Origin: Escherichia sp. E4742 | GTDB taxonomy: Bacteria; Pseudomonadota; Gammaproteobacteria; Enterobacterales; Enterobacteriaceae | Length of the DNA stretch: 64,000 bases | Direction of reading: 5' to 3' | Assembly: GCF_005843885.1 (NCBI RefSeq) | Contig: NZ_CP040443.1 | Span: 1,116,001-1,180,000 of the forward strand | Part shown: positions 28,120 to 37,200 of the stretch, piece after piece | Position numbering within the stretch: position 1 is the stretch's first letter | Layout of the letters: every line of letters begins with the position of its first letter | Made by a program: the position numbers and the translations under genes | Notes under the pieces: generated by a model | What the model saw: only the letters and a program-made list of their open reading frames with translations | Told to the model about the DNA's origin: nothing | Database searches by the model: none

Positions 28120-29465
28120 GAGCGCAATACCGCAAACAGTTCAAGTTCCAGGGCACCAAGTAACTCAGGCACATAGAACATACACACTCCCTGCTCCAGC
28201 ATTTCATGTGCAGCGGGACTTTCCATATCAAGTGCAAAGTACTGGTTTTCCATGCGTACAGGCAACACAGCCGGAACCCTGCTCACCGGGATCAAAGGGA
28301 TCCCCCGGAGTGCCGCACCATAGATCTCACTGACATTATCTGGTGACCCCGCCAGACAGAGTGCCGGAAATTTCTCAGCAACCTGCCAGGCCGGAATATC
28401 CGAGCGCACAGACAGCCAGAGATCAGCCTCTTCGCGCAGGCGGATATCGTGAAGGCTGGCCTTCCAGGTCTGTCCATCCGGCCGGGACATTTCCAGAGCA
28501 ATGACCCGGGATGGCAGACTGGCCTCCAGCAGACCCGTTATCAGGTCGAACAATGGAAAAAACGCACTGGCAGGATCCTTGTGGTCATAACCCGGTATGG
28601 CGTCAGGATCATGCTCCAGGGAAAAAGTCAGCATACTGCCTGCCAGACGAGCGAGCTCCGCCCACACCTGTTCAGGTGGGCGGGAAGGAAAACGTTCGTA
28701 TTCCGTCAGTACACTGGCGTGGGAATTCAGCGCATTCAGCAACCAGAAAAGGGAAACATCAGCAACAGCAAAATCGGCGAGTCTTTCGTTACTCTCACGA
28801 CGCATCGCCATCAGACGCTGGCGTCGGGAGCGTAACTGACGATTGAGCAACACCAGACGTTCGCGCAGGACCGGACTTGCCCCAAATGACGCCACCGGAG
28901 GAATAAAAGACGGATCCTGTCGCCACGCATTCTGACCATCTCTGATCAATCTTGCTACCGGGCAGACTTTCCATGAGTCATTGTTTTCATGGGCAAACCG
29001 AATGGTAAAATTAAACCGGGCAACGGCCATGGGCTCTTCTTCAGAGCCAAAAGCATCCTGCAACGTTACCCACTCTTCCCGATAGCGAACGGGTCTGTCT
29101 GCACTGACACCTTCCTGCTCAACGTTAATCACGCCAGGCTGCATGTGGGGAAGAGCAATAACGACAGTTACCGCATCGTGGTCAGCCAGCTGACCGGCAT
29201 CTAACTCTCGCGGTGCCGGAGGCAAATCGCTCCTTTGAGCATCAATAAGTGTTCCGTCTTCCAGCCAGAGGCGTAACTGCGTAATCTGGATCAGCCCGGA
29301 TGACAGAAGACTGTCATTAAGCTCAACCTTTTCCACTCCCCAGGGAAACGGGGATGCCAGCGCAGAAATACCGGCACTGCGAAAAGACTCCCATTCAGTC
29401 TGCTGCTGAAACTGTTGAGGAGAGAGCAAAACACCTTCGCTCCACAGCGGACGGTAAATCTTCAT
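28116..29465 (-). CDS. tssK: T6SS baseplate adaptor TssK
   Basis: TssK trimers connect baseplate wedges to the TssL/TssM membrane complex. The 449-residue protein starts with the typical LWSEGVLLSPQQFQQQTEWE and has FTIRFAHENNDS, LLNRQLRSRRQRLMAMRRES and the late NQYFALDMESPAAHEMLEQG. Length fits the family. It lies 15 bases after tssC. Confidence 0.95.
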   Translation of the reverse strand: MKIYRPLWSEGVLLSPQQFQQQTEWESFRSAGISALASPFPWGVEKVELNDSLLSSGLIQITQLRLWLEDGTLIDAQRSDLPPAPRELDAGQLADHDAVTVVIALPHMQPGVINVEQEGVSADRPVRYREEWVTLQDAFGSEEEPMAVARFNFTIRFAHENNDSWKVCPVARLIRDGQNAWRQDPSFIPPVASFGASPVLRERLVLLNRQLRSRRQRLMAMRRESNERLADFAVADVSLFWLLNALNSHASVLTEYERFPSRPPEQVWAELARLAGSMLTFSLEHDPDAIPGYDHKDPASAFFPLFDLITGLLEASLPSRVIALEMSRPDGQTWKASLHDIRLREEADLWLSVRSDIPAWQVAEKFPALCLAGSPDNVSEIYGAALRGIPLIPVSRVPAVLPVRMENQYFALDMESPAAHEMLEQGVCMFYVPELLGALELELFAVLRS

Positions 29466-29480
29466 TTCCCGACGCCTGCC

Positions 29481-31025
29481 TTACGCTTTTGCCTTCGGCA
29501 TCTGCGAAACCAGTGACAGACTGACGTCCATACCTTCCACCTGGAAATGTGGTACAGCATAGAGTTTCACGCGGAAGAATCCCGGGTTGTCTTCGATATC
29601 TTCCACCGCCACTTTTCCGTCACGCAGCGGATGCGAGGCCTGCAGTTCATCACCCGGATCGGTCATCTCCGTCACCAGTCCCCGGATCCAGTTATTCAGC
29701 TCCAGCTCAAGCAGACGGCGATCTTTGGTGGTACCAATATTTTCCCGCTGTATGATCTTCAGGTAATGCGCAATGCGGGACAGCAGGAAGATATAGGGAA
29801 GACGGGCATTAATACGGCTGTTCGCTGTCGCATCCGGTGTATCGTACAGTGCCGGTTTCTGGGCGGAATTGGCGGAGAAGAAGCAGGCATAATCCCGGTT
29901 CTTGTAGTAAGAAAGCGGAATAAAGCCCAGATTAGCGAATTCAAACTCCCGCGTTTCCGGGATCATCACCTCTGACGGAATTTTGACCTGATTACCGGTT
30001 CCCAGATCATACAGATGGATCGGCAAATCCTGCACCGCACCACCGGCCTGAGGCCCACGGATCTGAACACACCAGCCGTTGGTGACAAAACTGCGCACCA
30101 TGTTGGCGGCAAAAGCAAAAGACGCGTTCGTCCAGAGATATTTATGGTGATCCGGTCCTTTCACCTCTTCAACATAGTTAAAGCTGCGGACAGGTACGGT
30201 ATCCGGGCCATACGGCAGGCGTCCCAGAACTCGTGGCATCACCAGGCCAATATAGCGGGCATCGTCCGTCTCACGGAACGCGTTCCACTTGATATACTCG
30301 GCACGCTCAAAGTGGTTGCCAATATCCTTGATGGCAGCCACCTCTTCCATGGTTTCTTTCTGGAAGAAAGCCGGGCCAACTGAACCAATAAACGGCATAT
30401 GTGCAGATGCCGCCACCCGGGAAATATTTTTCAGCAACGCCACATCCTGTGCAGATGCATCAAACTCCCAGGCCGAAACCAGGGCTGCAATGGGCTCACC
30501 ACCCGGCGTGTCATACTCAGCCACATAGGTCTGCAGATAAAGGCCGCTCTGAATAATTTCCGGCGCATCCTCAAAATCCTGACGCAGATCGTCTTTGGAC
30601 AGATCCAGCAGCTCAATTTTCACATTACGGCGGAAGTCCGTTTTATCCACCAGAGACTTCACGCCCCGCCACAGGGACTCCACTTTCTGAAATTCCGGAT
30701 GATGAAGCACGGCATCCAGCTGACGGCTGATCTGATAATCAAGCTCTGCAATATGATGGTCAATCAGCGCTTTATCGAGTTTTTCCACCTGCGTGCCAGC
30801 TTTTGCCAGACACTCCATAAACACCTGCATCCCTGCCGTCAGGCGTTCATCTGCAGACGCTTCTGACATGGCCTGTGGATCCTGCCAGATATCCAGTGCA
30901 CTCAGGGCAGATACCGGACTCAGGTTAATTTTTTCAAACAGGGAAGCATATACGCTGTCACCGGCATGCGCTTCAGATACCACGCTCTCTGCAACGTTCT
31001 TTTCTTTCTGTACAGACATCAGCAT
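29481..31025 (-). CDS. tssC: T6SS sheath large subunit TssC (VipB)
   Basis: The 514-residue product forms the contractile sheath with TssB. Diagnostic segments are LDAVLHHPEFQKVESLWRGV, FLGLVMPR-like YIGLVMPRVLGRLPYG, and the C-terminal LNNWIRGLVTEM and GFFRVKLYAVPHFQVEGMD. Starts at 31025 or 31019 are both possible; a GAGAG motif stands just ahead. It follows tssB by about 21 bases. Confidence 0.96.
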   Translation of the reverse strand: MLMSVQKEKNVAESVVSEAHAGDSVYASLFEKINLSPVSALSALDIWQDPQAMSEASADERLTAGMQVFMECLAKAGTQVEKLDKALIDHHIAELDYQISRQLDAVLHHPEFQKVESLWRGVKSLVDKTDFRRNVKIELLDLSKDDLRQDFEDAPEIIQSGLYLQTYVAEYDTPGGEPIAALVSAWEFDASAQDVALLKNISRVAASAHMPFIGSVGPAFFQKETMEEVAAIKDIGNHFERAEYIKWNAFRETDDARYIGLVMPRVLGRLPYGPDTVPVRSFNYVEEVKGPDHHKYLWTNASFAFAANMVRSFVTNGWCVQIRGPQAGGAVQDLPIHLYDLGTGNQVKIPSEVMIPETREFEFANLGFIPLSYYKNRDYACFFSANSAQKPALYDTPDATANSRINARLPYIFLLSRIAHYLKIIQRENIGTTKDRRLLELELNNWIRGLVTEMTDPGDELQASHPLRDGKVAVEDIEDNPGFFRVKLYAVPHFQVEGMDVSLSLVSQMPKAKA

Positions 31026-31046
31026 TTTCTCTCGTAATCCGTTAAA

Positions 31047-31544
31047 TCACGCCTTTTCCGGCACCAGTGCACTCAGTTCGTTACGTAACTCCTGGCTCAG
31101 TGCCGGGTCACGCAGAATTTTTTCCAGCTCTTTACGGAAAGTCACGTTATCCAGCAGATTGGCTTTCAGGTCCCGCAGAAGGCTGCGCATGGCCAGCATG
31201 GCTTTAAGACGGGGAATCTGTCGGGCAACTTGCTCTGGCGTGAAGTCGTTCATATTGTGGAAAGTCAGGCTGATGCTCTCTTCAGAGCCATCACCGGCAA
31301 GCGTGTTCTCCACATTCAGACGCACAGACGGGGAGATATCAGCCAGAACATCATTAAAATTGTTTTTATTAATATCCGTTTTTACACGCTCTGACACTGG
31401 ACGCTCTTCCTGTCCGTTACTGAAATCACCGGCAACCAGCAGTTTGAGCGGAAGCTCCACTTTCTTCTGCCCGCCACCTGTATGTAGGTCTAATTTCAGA
31501 TTTACCCTTGCTTTCGGGATTTCATTCTGAAATGAACTGCTCAT
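31047..31544 (-). CDS. tssB: T6SS sheath small subunit TssB (VipA); first gene of the operon
   Basis: TssB pairs with TssC to build the sheath. The protein of 165 residues begins MSSSFQNEIPKARVNLKLDL and has the family blocks GGGQKKVELPLKLLVAGDFS and MNDFTPEQVARQIPRLKAML. The ATG at 31544 is preceded by AGGAGAG at good distance; the frame opens 8 codons earlier. It is the promoter-proximal gene of the T6SS cluster. Confidence 0.96.
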   Translation of the reverse strand: MSSSFQNEIPKARVNLKLDLHTGGGQKKVELPLKLLVAGDFSNGQEERPVSERVKTDINKNNFNDVLADISPSVRLNVENTLAGDGSEESISLTFHNMNDFTPEQVARQIPRLKAMLAMRSLLRDLKANLLDNVTFRKELEKILRDPALSQELRNELSALVPEKA

Positions 31545-31607
31545 GACTCTCTCCTGTGAAGCCTGCATCTCAGGGGTTCCATCACCGCAGATGCCTCCCC
31601 TTGTGCA

Positions 31608-31654
31608 CTGATTTAATTTTGATCATTATAGTACGAAGATCTGTAAAATCTCAA
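31608..31654 (-). promoter_or_regulatory. Candidate T6SS operon promoter with Fur-like box over the -10
   Basis: Minus strand: TTGAGA (31654-31649), 18 bp spacer, TATAAT (31630-31625), about 70 bases ahead of the tssB ATG. The sequence TATAATGATCAAAATTA matches about 13 of 19 positions of the Fur consensus and includes the -10 and a GATC. In enteroaggregative E. coli the sci-1 promoter is controlled by Fur and Dam methylation through such an overlap. Confidence 0.65.
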
Positions 31655-31696
31655 TATGACAGACATATCGATCGATATAACACAAATATTCAGATC
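31621..31696. promoter_or_regulatory. Cluster of four GATC (Dam) sites upstream of tssB
   Basis: GATC occurs at 31621, 31638, 31670 and 31693, four in 76 bases where chance predicts about 0.3. One abuts the -10 hexamer and one lies in the spacer. The third is inside the palindrome ATATCGATCGATAT. This fits a Dam-sensitive switch as known for sci-1. Confidence 0.6.
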
Positions 31697-32049
31697 TTTG
31701 TTCTGCTTTATATCGCAAAACCAGCATATTGCAAAACTTATAACCATGATTAATGAAAAACCGCAGGAAATTATTCCGATGAATGCTTTTAATACAGCCA
31801 GTTATGTCAGAAAAGTTCAATTTTTGATTCTGGTCATGGAAAATCACGATGAGTAACGATTCAGCATCATTTAAGTGATTTCAGGAAAAGAGAAGGATAT
31901 GAAGGAAGAGCACAACAAAATGCAATGAAAGAAGGAGTGAGGGGATTTTTAGTAAAAACAGAAGATTAACAAAACACATCAGGAGGCAGAGACTCCTGAT
32001 TCAGTAATACCACATGAAAATTTAGTTAACTGTTACCGTACTAAAATTT

Positions 32050-32241
32050 ATGTCAGAAGATGTTCCATTACCGAAAGTCAATCAGCGATACAGAGACGAT
32101 CATGGTGCGCTTGTCACCGTGACCAGTGTTGAGGAAACCCGGGTGGTGTTTATGCGGGACGGCTATCCGCATCCCTGTATGCGGCCAATGTACAACTTTC
32201 TGGGAAAATTCAAACCCGAACCCCGGGAAGAAACAGAATAA
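32050..32241 (+). CDS. Small DUF4222-like protein
   Basis: The 63-residue product has the DUF4222 outline: KVNQRYRDDHGALVTVTSV, then VVFMRDGYPHPCMRPM and a Lys-Phe end. Such proteins are common in lambdoid prophages and islands of enterobacteria; their function is unknown. The ribosome site is weak. It lies in the region upstream of the T6SS promoter, transcribed away from it. Confidence 0.65.
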   Translation: MSEDVPLPKVNQRYRDDHGALVTVTSVEETRVVFMRDGYPHPCMRPMYNFLGKFKPEPREETE

Positions 32242-32261
32242 AACGAAATCCCTGCCGGCAA

Positions 32262-32489
32262 TCACACTGCCTGATGAAGCCCAGAAAACCACTCCGGGTG
32301 TTCACTGTATGCCGTGTTCAGCGCATCCCAGGAAACGTTTATATAAAAGCTGTCCTGCAATTTCCGGGTAACCACCTCTGCCAGGTGGTTCCGGTTATCC
32401 GCCAGGCCGGCATAACCTCTCTCTGCCAGCCACTCATTCAGTTCATGTTCCAGAGACAGATTGATAATATCGTAATCGGACCTTGCCAT
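32262..32489 (-). CDS. Small unknown protein
   Basis: Start at 32489 (MARSDYDIINLSLEHELNEW) has AAGGAAA eight bases ahead; a longer frame to 32552 has no such site. The 75-residue product is acidic and helical, without signal peptide or membrane segment; no family recognised. It converges with the DUF4222 gene. Confidence 0.55.
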   Translation of the reverse strand: MARSDYDIINLSLEHELNEWLAERGYAGLADNRNHLAEVVTRKLQDSFYINVSWDALNTAYSEHPEWFSGLHQAV

Positions 32490-32836
32490 TCCCGTTTCCT
32501 TAGCACATGTTTTCAGGCACGGATATAAAGTATAAAAAGTGATAACCTGCAACTGTCAAGAAAAACTCCGCCTCTCGTGCCAGAATCAGATATGATGCAT
32601 AAAATATCTTTTACATTCAGAATAATCATACACTCACTGCCCGGATTTATATGTTTAAATACCACAATTTCCGGACATTTTTAATTACCCCACCTGAAAC
32701 ATCAGGACTTTATATAAAAACAAAATCCGGATCACAAAAAACCATAATACAGGAGAATAAAAACACACATTTTCCAGAAAAATCTCAAAAAAACATAGCA
32801 AACCGAACGATACTTATCTGAAGAACGCAAATTATT

Positions 32837-33322
32837 ATGGCTGGCGAAATTTTTACATCAATACATAACAACTACAGGCACAGAATACCTGCTGGTGTAT
32901 CTGATCTTGTCGAACAACCTCTTTATATAATAGTAGCAACATGGGCGATGAGAACTAATACGTTACTAACAACGGAAGAAGTATCCCGTGAATTTTTACT
33001 CACTCAGCAACGCGCTACCGACATAATCCATTACATTCACAACGAAGGTTCTAAACATATTACTAGCGAACGTATAACACTAATAAAAAACACGCCCAAA
33101 AGAACAAGATATCGTGCGCTAAAAATTATTAATGTAACTCCACTACCAAAGCAGTTATTAAAAAACATCCGAAGCACATTCACTTCTGTTGAAAGACAAA
33201 AGTCAGAGAGACTAAGCAAAGAGGATTTCATAAAAAACCGGGATAAACTTGACACAATCAGAAAATGGATGTGCATCAGAAAAGTCGGAGAAAAATATTC
33301 TGATATTTCAGAGTATTTATAA
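32837..33322 (+). CDS. CaiF/GrlA-family transcriptional regulator
   Basis: The 161-residue protein has the CaiF/GrlA winged-helix pattern: VEQPLYIIVATWAMRTNTLL, TTEEVSREFLLTQQRATDII, then a basic stretch (TLIKNTPKRTRYRALKI). GrlA activates the LEE in attaching-effacing strains, and CaiF activates carnitine genes; this member has a longer C-terminus rich in Lys/Arg. It lies between the T6SS and autotransporter operons and could regulate either. The gene is strongly AT-rich, a sign of transfer. Confidence 0.75.
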   Translation: MAGEIFTSIHNNYRHRIPAGVSDLVEQPLYIIVATWAMRTNTLLTTEEVSREFLLTQQRATDIIHYIHNEGSKHITSERITLIKNTPKRTRYRALKIINVTPLPKQLLKNIRSTFTSVERQKSERLSKEDFIKNRDKLDTIRKWMCIRKVGEKYSDISEYL

Positions 33323-33550
33323 ACAACAATCACCAGTATTTTTCCTGACAACAATAACCATAATACATAACTTATAAACCAGGGAAAACAAAACCAGAGA
33401 GGACTTCATTCCTCTCCGGAGCAGAATGATTCTTGCTGTATGCCATAATCATATACAGTACAACCATAACATGCCATCACACTTGTCTCTTGCGGGCACT
33501 TCACCCTCCCGACAGAGGACTGTTAATTATTTAACGGCATAAAGTTTCAA

Positions 33551-33594
33551 CAGCAAGCCAGCAAATCTGAATGATTACAGATGCTGGCCTGCTG
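33551..33594. terminator. Strong hairpin between convergent genes
   Basis: GCCAGCAAATCTG pairs with CAGATGCTGGC (one bulged A) around an eight-base loop, extended by outer CAGCA/TGCTG. It lies between the ends of the CaiF/GrlA-like gene and the OmpH-like gene. No T-run follows on either side, so a terminator role is likely only from the position. Confidence 0.5.
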
Positions 33595-33628
33595 AATCTC
33601 CCTTCTGGAAATCGTCAGAATCTAGTGA

Positions 33629-34159
33629 TTACTTACTTTGTTCTGGTTTCTCTTCATCCTTATTGCGCACTTCCACTTTGGGTAATTTATTAAAAACCAG
33701 ATTTTCTTTTTCAACCAGAGTCATGACTTCTTTGGTGATATCAGCTGACTCGTTATGCGCAAGCACAACACCTGAAGACAATACGGCAATATTTTTAGGA
33801 TTGTCTTTTCTCCATGTGCCTATGGCATTATCTATCGCACGGGATAACACCATTTTTGCGCTATTTTCCTCAATAACATATTGTCGTTCCAGTTTTTGTC
33901 TGGCATCAAGAAGCAGCGCCTCTTTATTCGCGTTATCTGCGAATGCTTTTTGCGCATCCTCATAGCCTTTTTCAAGAATACTCTTAACCTCATTCAGATG
34001 CTTTCTGGCCATGTCTCCGGCGGTAGACTGATTATAAATAGCATCGATATTAACAACTGCAATTTCTTTTGACTTTTTCATATAAAAAACACCAGTAAGT
34101 ACAATCAGCAACAGCAGCACTACTGCATTAACAACAGAAAATTTCATTACAGAACTCAT
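33629..34159 (-). CDS. OmpH/Skp-like periplasmic protein, membrane-anchored
   Basis: The 176-residue product has an N-terminal membrane segment (FSVVNAVVLLLLIVLTGVFY), then IAVVNIDAIYNQS, a Skp/OmpH-type strand, and a long charged helix (about 55-105) as in the prefoldin-like Skp arms, ending with IAVLSSGVVLAHNESADITK. Skp chaperones unfolded outer-membrane proteins in the periplasm. It follows the 2,641-residue autotransporter by 47 bases, so it may be a dedicated, membrane-tethered chaperone for it. The acidic/Lys-rich C-terminal tail is unique. Confidence 0.7.
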   Translation of the reverse strand: MSSVMKFSVVNAVVLLLLIVLTGVFYMKKSKEIAVVNIDAIYNQSTAGDMARKHLNEVKSILEKGYEDAQKAFADNANKEALLLDARQKLERQYVIEENSAKMVLSRAIDNAIGTWRKDNPKNIAVLSSGVVLAHNESADITKEVMTLVEKENLVFNKLPKVEVRNKDEEKPEQSK

Positions 34160-34206
34160 TATGACTACCCGGATGTGGCAGGAGGGATCCTCCTGCCACT
34201 GTGTGA

Positions 34207-37200
34207 TTAAAATGTATACTTAATACCCAGCATTGCCTGGGCATCACTGTACCCTTTATCGCCGACCTGAACGCCAACATTGCCCCAGACATTCAGGTTA
34301 TCTGACAATTTACCCTGAACACCCGTTTTGACTTCAGCAATATTTGTGGCTCCGTCCTGACTGAGTACCGTATTATCCATTTTGACACTCCAGTCCTGTG
34401 TATTATGGATCCAGTTAACCTCCACAAAAGGCTCGAACTGATGCGCCTTATTGTCATCAGACGCACTCTTACCTTTCAGGTAAGTTCTGACGCCCAGACG
34501 ACTCTGGATATTGCCGTCTCCGTTAAGCTGAACTTTCGTGCCGTTTTTCTCCTTATGTTCGCCGGCTCTTACATTCATCCACGTAAGCTGGGACTGTGGC
34601 TGAATATACCAGTCATAGTGGCTTCCCTGGCTGCCGGTAAATTCGCCGGCTTTGAAGGTATAACCTGCTTCCACTGAACCGGTAAATCCACGGGATTTCC
34701 AGGACTCCGCCGCCAGTTTTTCACCATTAACGGTATTATTAAACCAGCCGTACTGGATCCAGGTGTCAACATAAGCCCCGGTGTCATTGCCGTCATTCTG
34801 CTGCCACGTTCCGTATAAACCGGTACTGTAACCACTGATCGAGCCTTTAGATTTATATCCCGAAACCGAGGATGTCGTGGAGCTCTTCTCATTCCCGTAA
34901 CCGGCCATAATACCCAGCTGCAGACGCTCCTGACCGTCAGTCCACTGTGCAATGCTGCCACCCAGTTGCACAACATAGCGGTTGCTTTGCGTATTCAGTT
35001 GTGAACTACTGTCCTTCCAGCGATTATGACCGCCAACATGACGCATCCACATACTGGTTGCTTTTTTCTCACCAGTAAACACGTCGGTATAGTAAGTTTC
35101 CCCCTCACGATCGTGCATTCTGGTGTTGAACAGCGTGTTAGCCGCCGCAATGTTCGAAATATATGAGCCAGCCTCCGGGCGATAGACCTTCTGCACAGGT
35201 TTATCCGGTGTTGGTTTTGTCTCCGGTTTTGTCTCCGGTTTTGTCTCCGGTTTTGTCCCCGGCTCCGGCGGCAATTCAGAGCGTAGATACCAGTTACCGT
35301 CGGTACCACCCGCATTACCTTTATGCAGGAAATATTCCCATGCCCCGGCCACAGCACGATTCTCCAGTCTGAAGTTACCGTCAGACTGACCACCGACATG
35401 CACAATCTCAATGCCGTCAGCGGTCTGAGCACCCTGGCCCCGGACGTTATTCACCACCACGCCGGTATCGCCGGAAGTGTTACCCGTGACAATCAGTTTG
35501 TCAGTGGCAGAGGTATCATCCCCCAGCACGGTATTGATAATTAACGTACCGCCACCGGTGTAATCGCCATTTACGGTCAGGGTATTTCCTGTCTTACCAC
35601 CGGCCAGACGAATGACGCCGGTATTGGTCAGTGAGCCAACCGTAAAATTGCTTACTTCTGCGTTCTCATAGCCTGAAAGTGCATTCAGTGATGCCAGCGT
35701 TCCCTGGTTATTAACATGACCTGCAACGGTACCCTGCCCACTGAGTGTGCCGCCATTGAGAACATGAATATTTCCGGAGCCTGACAGCGTCGCATCAGCG
35801 GCGCGGGTGACAGAATCATCACCGACAATCAGGACGCCGTTCTCAACAGTGGTATCACCGGTATAAGCCAGCTCATGATTAATGATCAGATTACCCGCCC
35901 CCTGTTTCACCAGCGCACCGGAACCCGTAATGTCATTTTTCAGCAACCAGCTGTCGCTGGCAGTAAGCCAGGTGACACCCTCGCTGTCAATCAGCCCGGT
36001 GCCCAGGTGTTTTTCATCTGAAGCCCGCAGAGCAGCATCTTTCTGCACACGGAATTCACCGCTGAAATTACTGTTATCCCCGGAAAGCGTCAGATCAGTC
36101 GTGTTCAGTATGTCCACTGAACCTTCTCCGGAAAGCGATTTACTCAGGTTACTGCTGACTCCGCTACCGTCGGCGATATCAATCGCCAGGCGATCACTAA
36201 GGCTTTCAAAGCTGATGGAGCCCTGGCTTCCCAGCCCCTGTGCGCCGTTCATTTCAACCAGCGCCCCCTGGGTAAGGCTGGCATTACCGGTAAACCCGAT
36301 ATTGGTGCCATGTACCGTCAGGTCGCTGCCCGTGACAGCCAGCGTTCCCTCACCGGACAGCACGTTGTTTTCAATGACACCACCATTATCATCGCCCGGC
36401 TGACGCTGCGTGCCGCTGACCGTTAGCACACTACCGCTATCAAGCTGAATGTGCGATCCCGTTTCTGTCTGCAGTGCACCGACAGTCTGGCTGTATCCGT
36501 TTGTTCTGAAGACGGCATTGCTGGCGACGTTCAGATTACCTGTTGCGCCAAGAACATTGTCATTTGCCATCTGTAATGTGCCGCTGCGCACCAGCGTATC
36601 CCCGGTATAGTTATTACCGCCGTTAGACAGTGTGACAACCTGCCCCGCAGCTTCGATGGCCAGATCCCCTGCCCCCGTTAACTGTGCGCCAAGATCTGTC
36701 TGCAGTCCCTGGGCATTCGCTCTCGGTGTCAGCACCAGCGCTTTATCACCGGTTCCCTGTAAATCCAGCGACTTCAGCCCATAGCCTATGTACAGTCCGT
36801 CACCTTTAATACCGTCGGAGCTTCCCAGCAGCTTATAGTCATAATTTCCCTGAGCTACAACTTCACCGCCCTGAGTGACATCAAACGTCTGACTGTGAGA
36901 AATAGCCTGCCCGTTTTCATCCACCAGTTGCAGTTGCCCGCCAGTACCGGTGACGGTACCCGCTGCATTCACCAGTGTGACCAGGGTCTGCGCATCATCC
37001 TGCTCCAGCAAATTCTTACGGGTATCAACAGCCGGAATATCATTAATCACTTCATCTGGCATGGTGACCTGAATTGTGCCTTTCCCCCGGATATCCAGCG
37101 TACCTGCAGCAGAGGTTTCAATACTGTTGCTGGCAATGGTATCGCCCGGCATAACGGAACCAAAAATCAGCGTTCCGCCATTGAACCCAAGACCGCCAAT

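Noticed and set aside
31656..31856. Plus-strand 66-residue frame near the T6SS promoter
   Set aside because: Overlaps the GATC cluster, no ribosome site, no domain.
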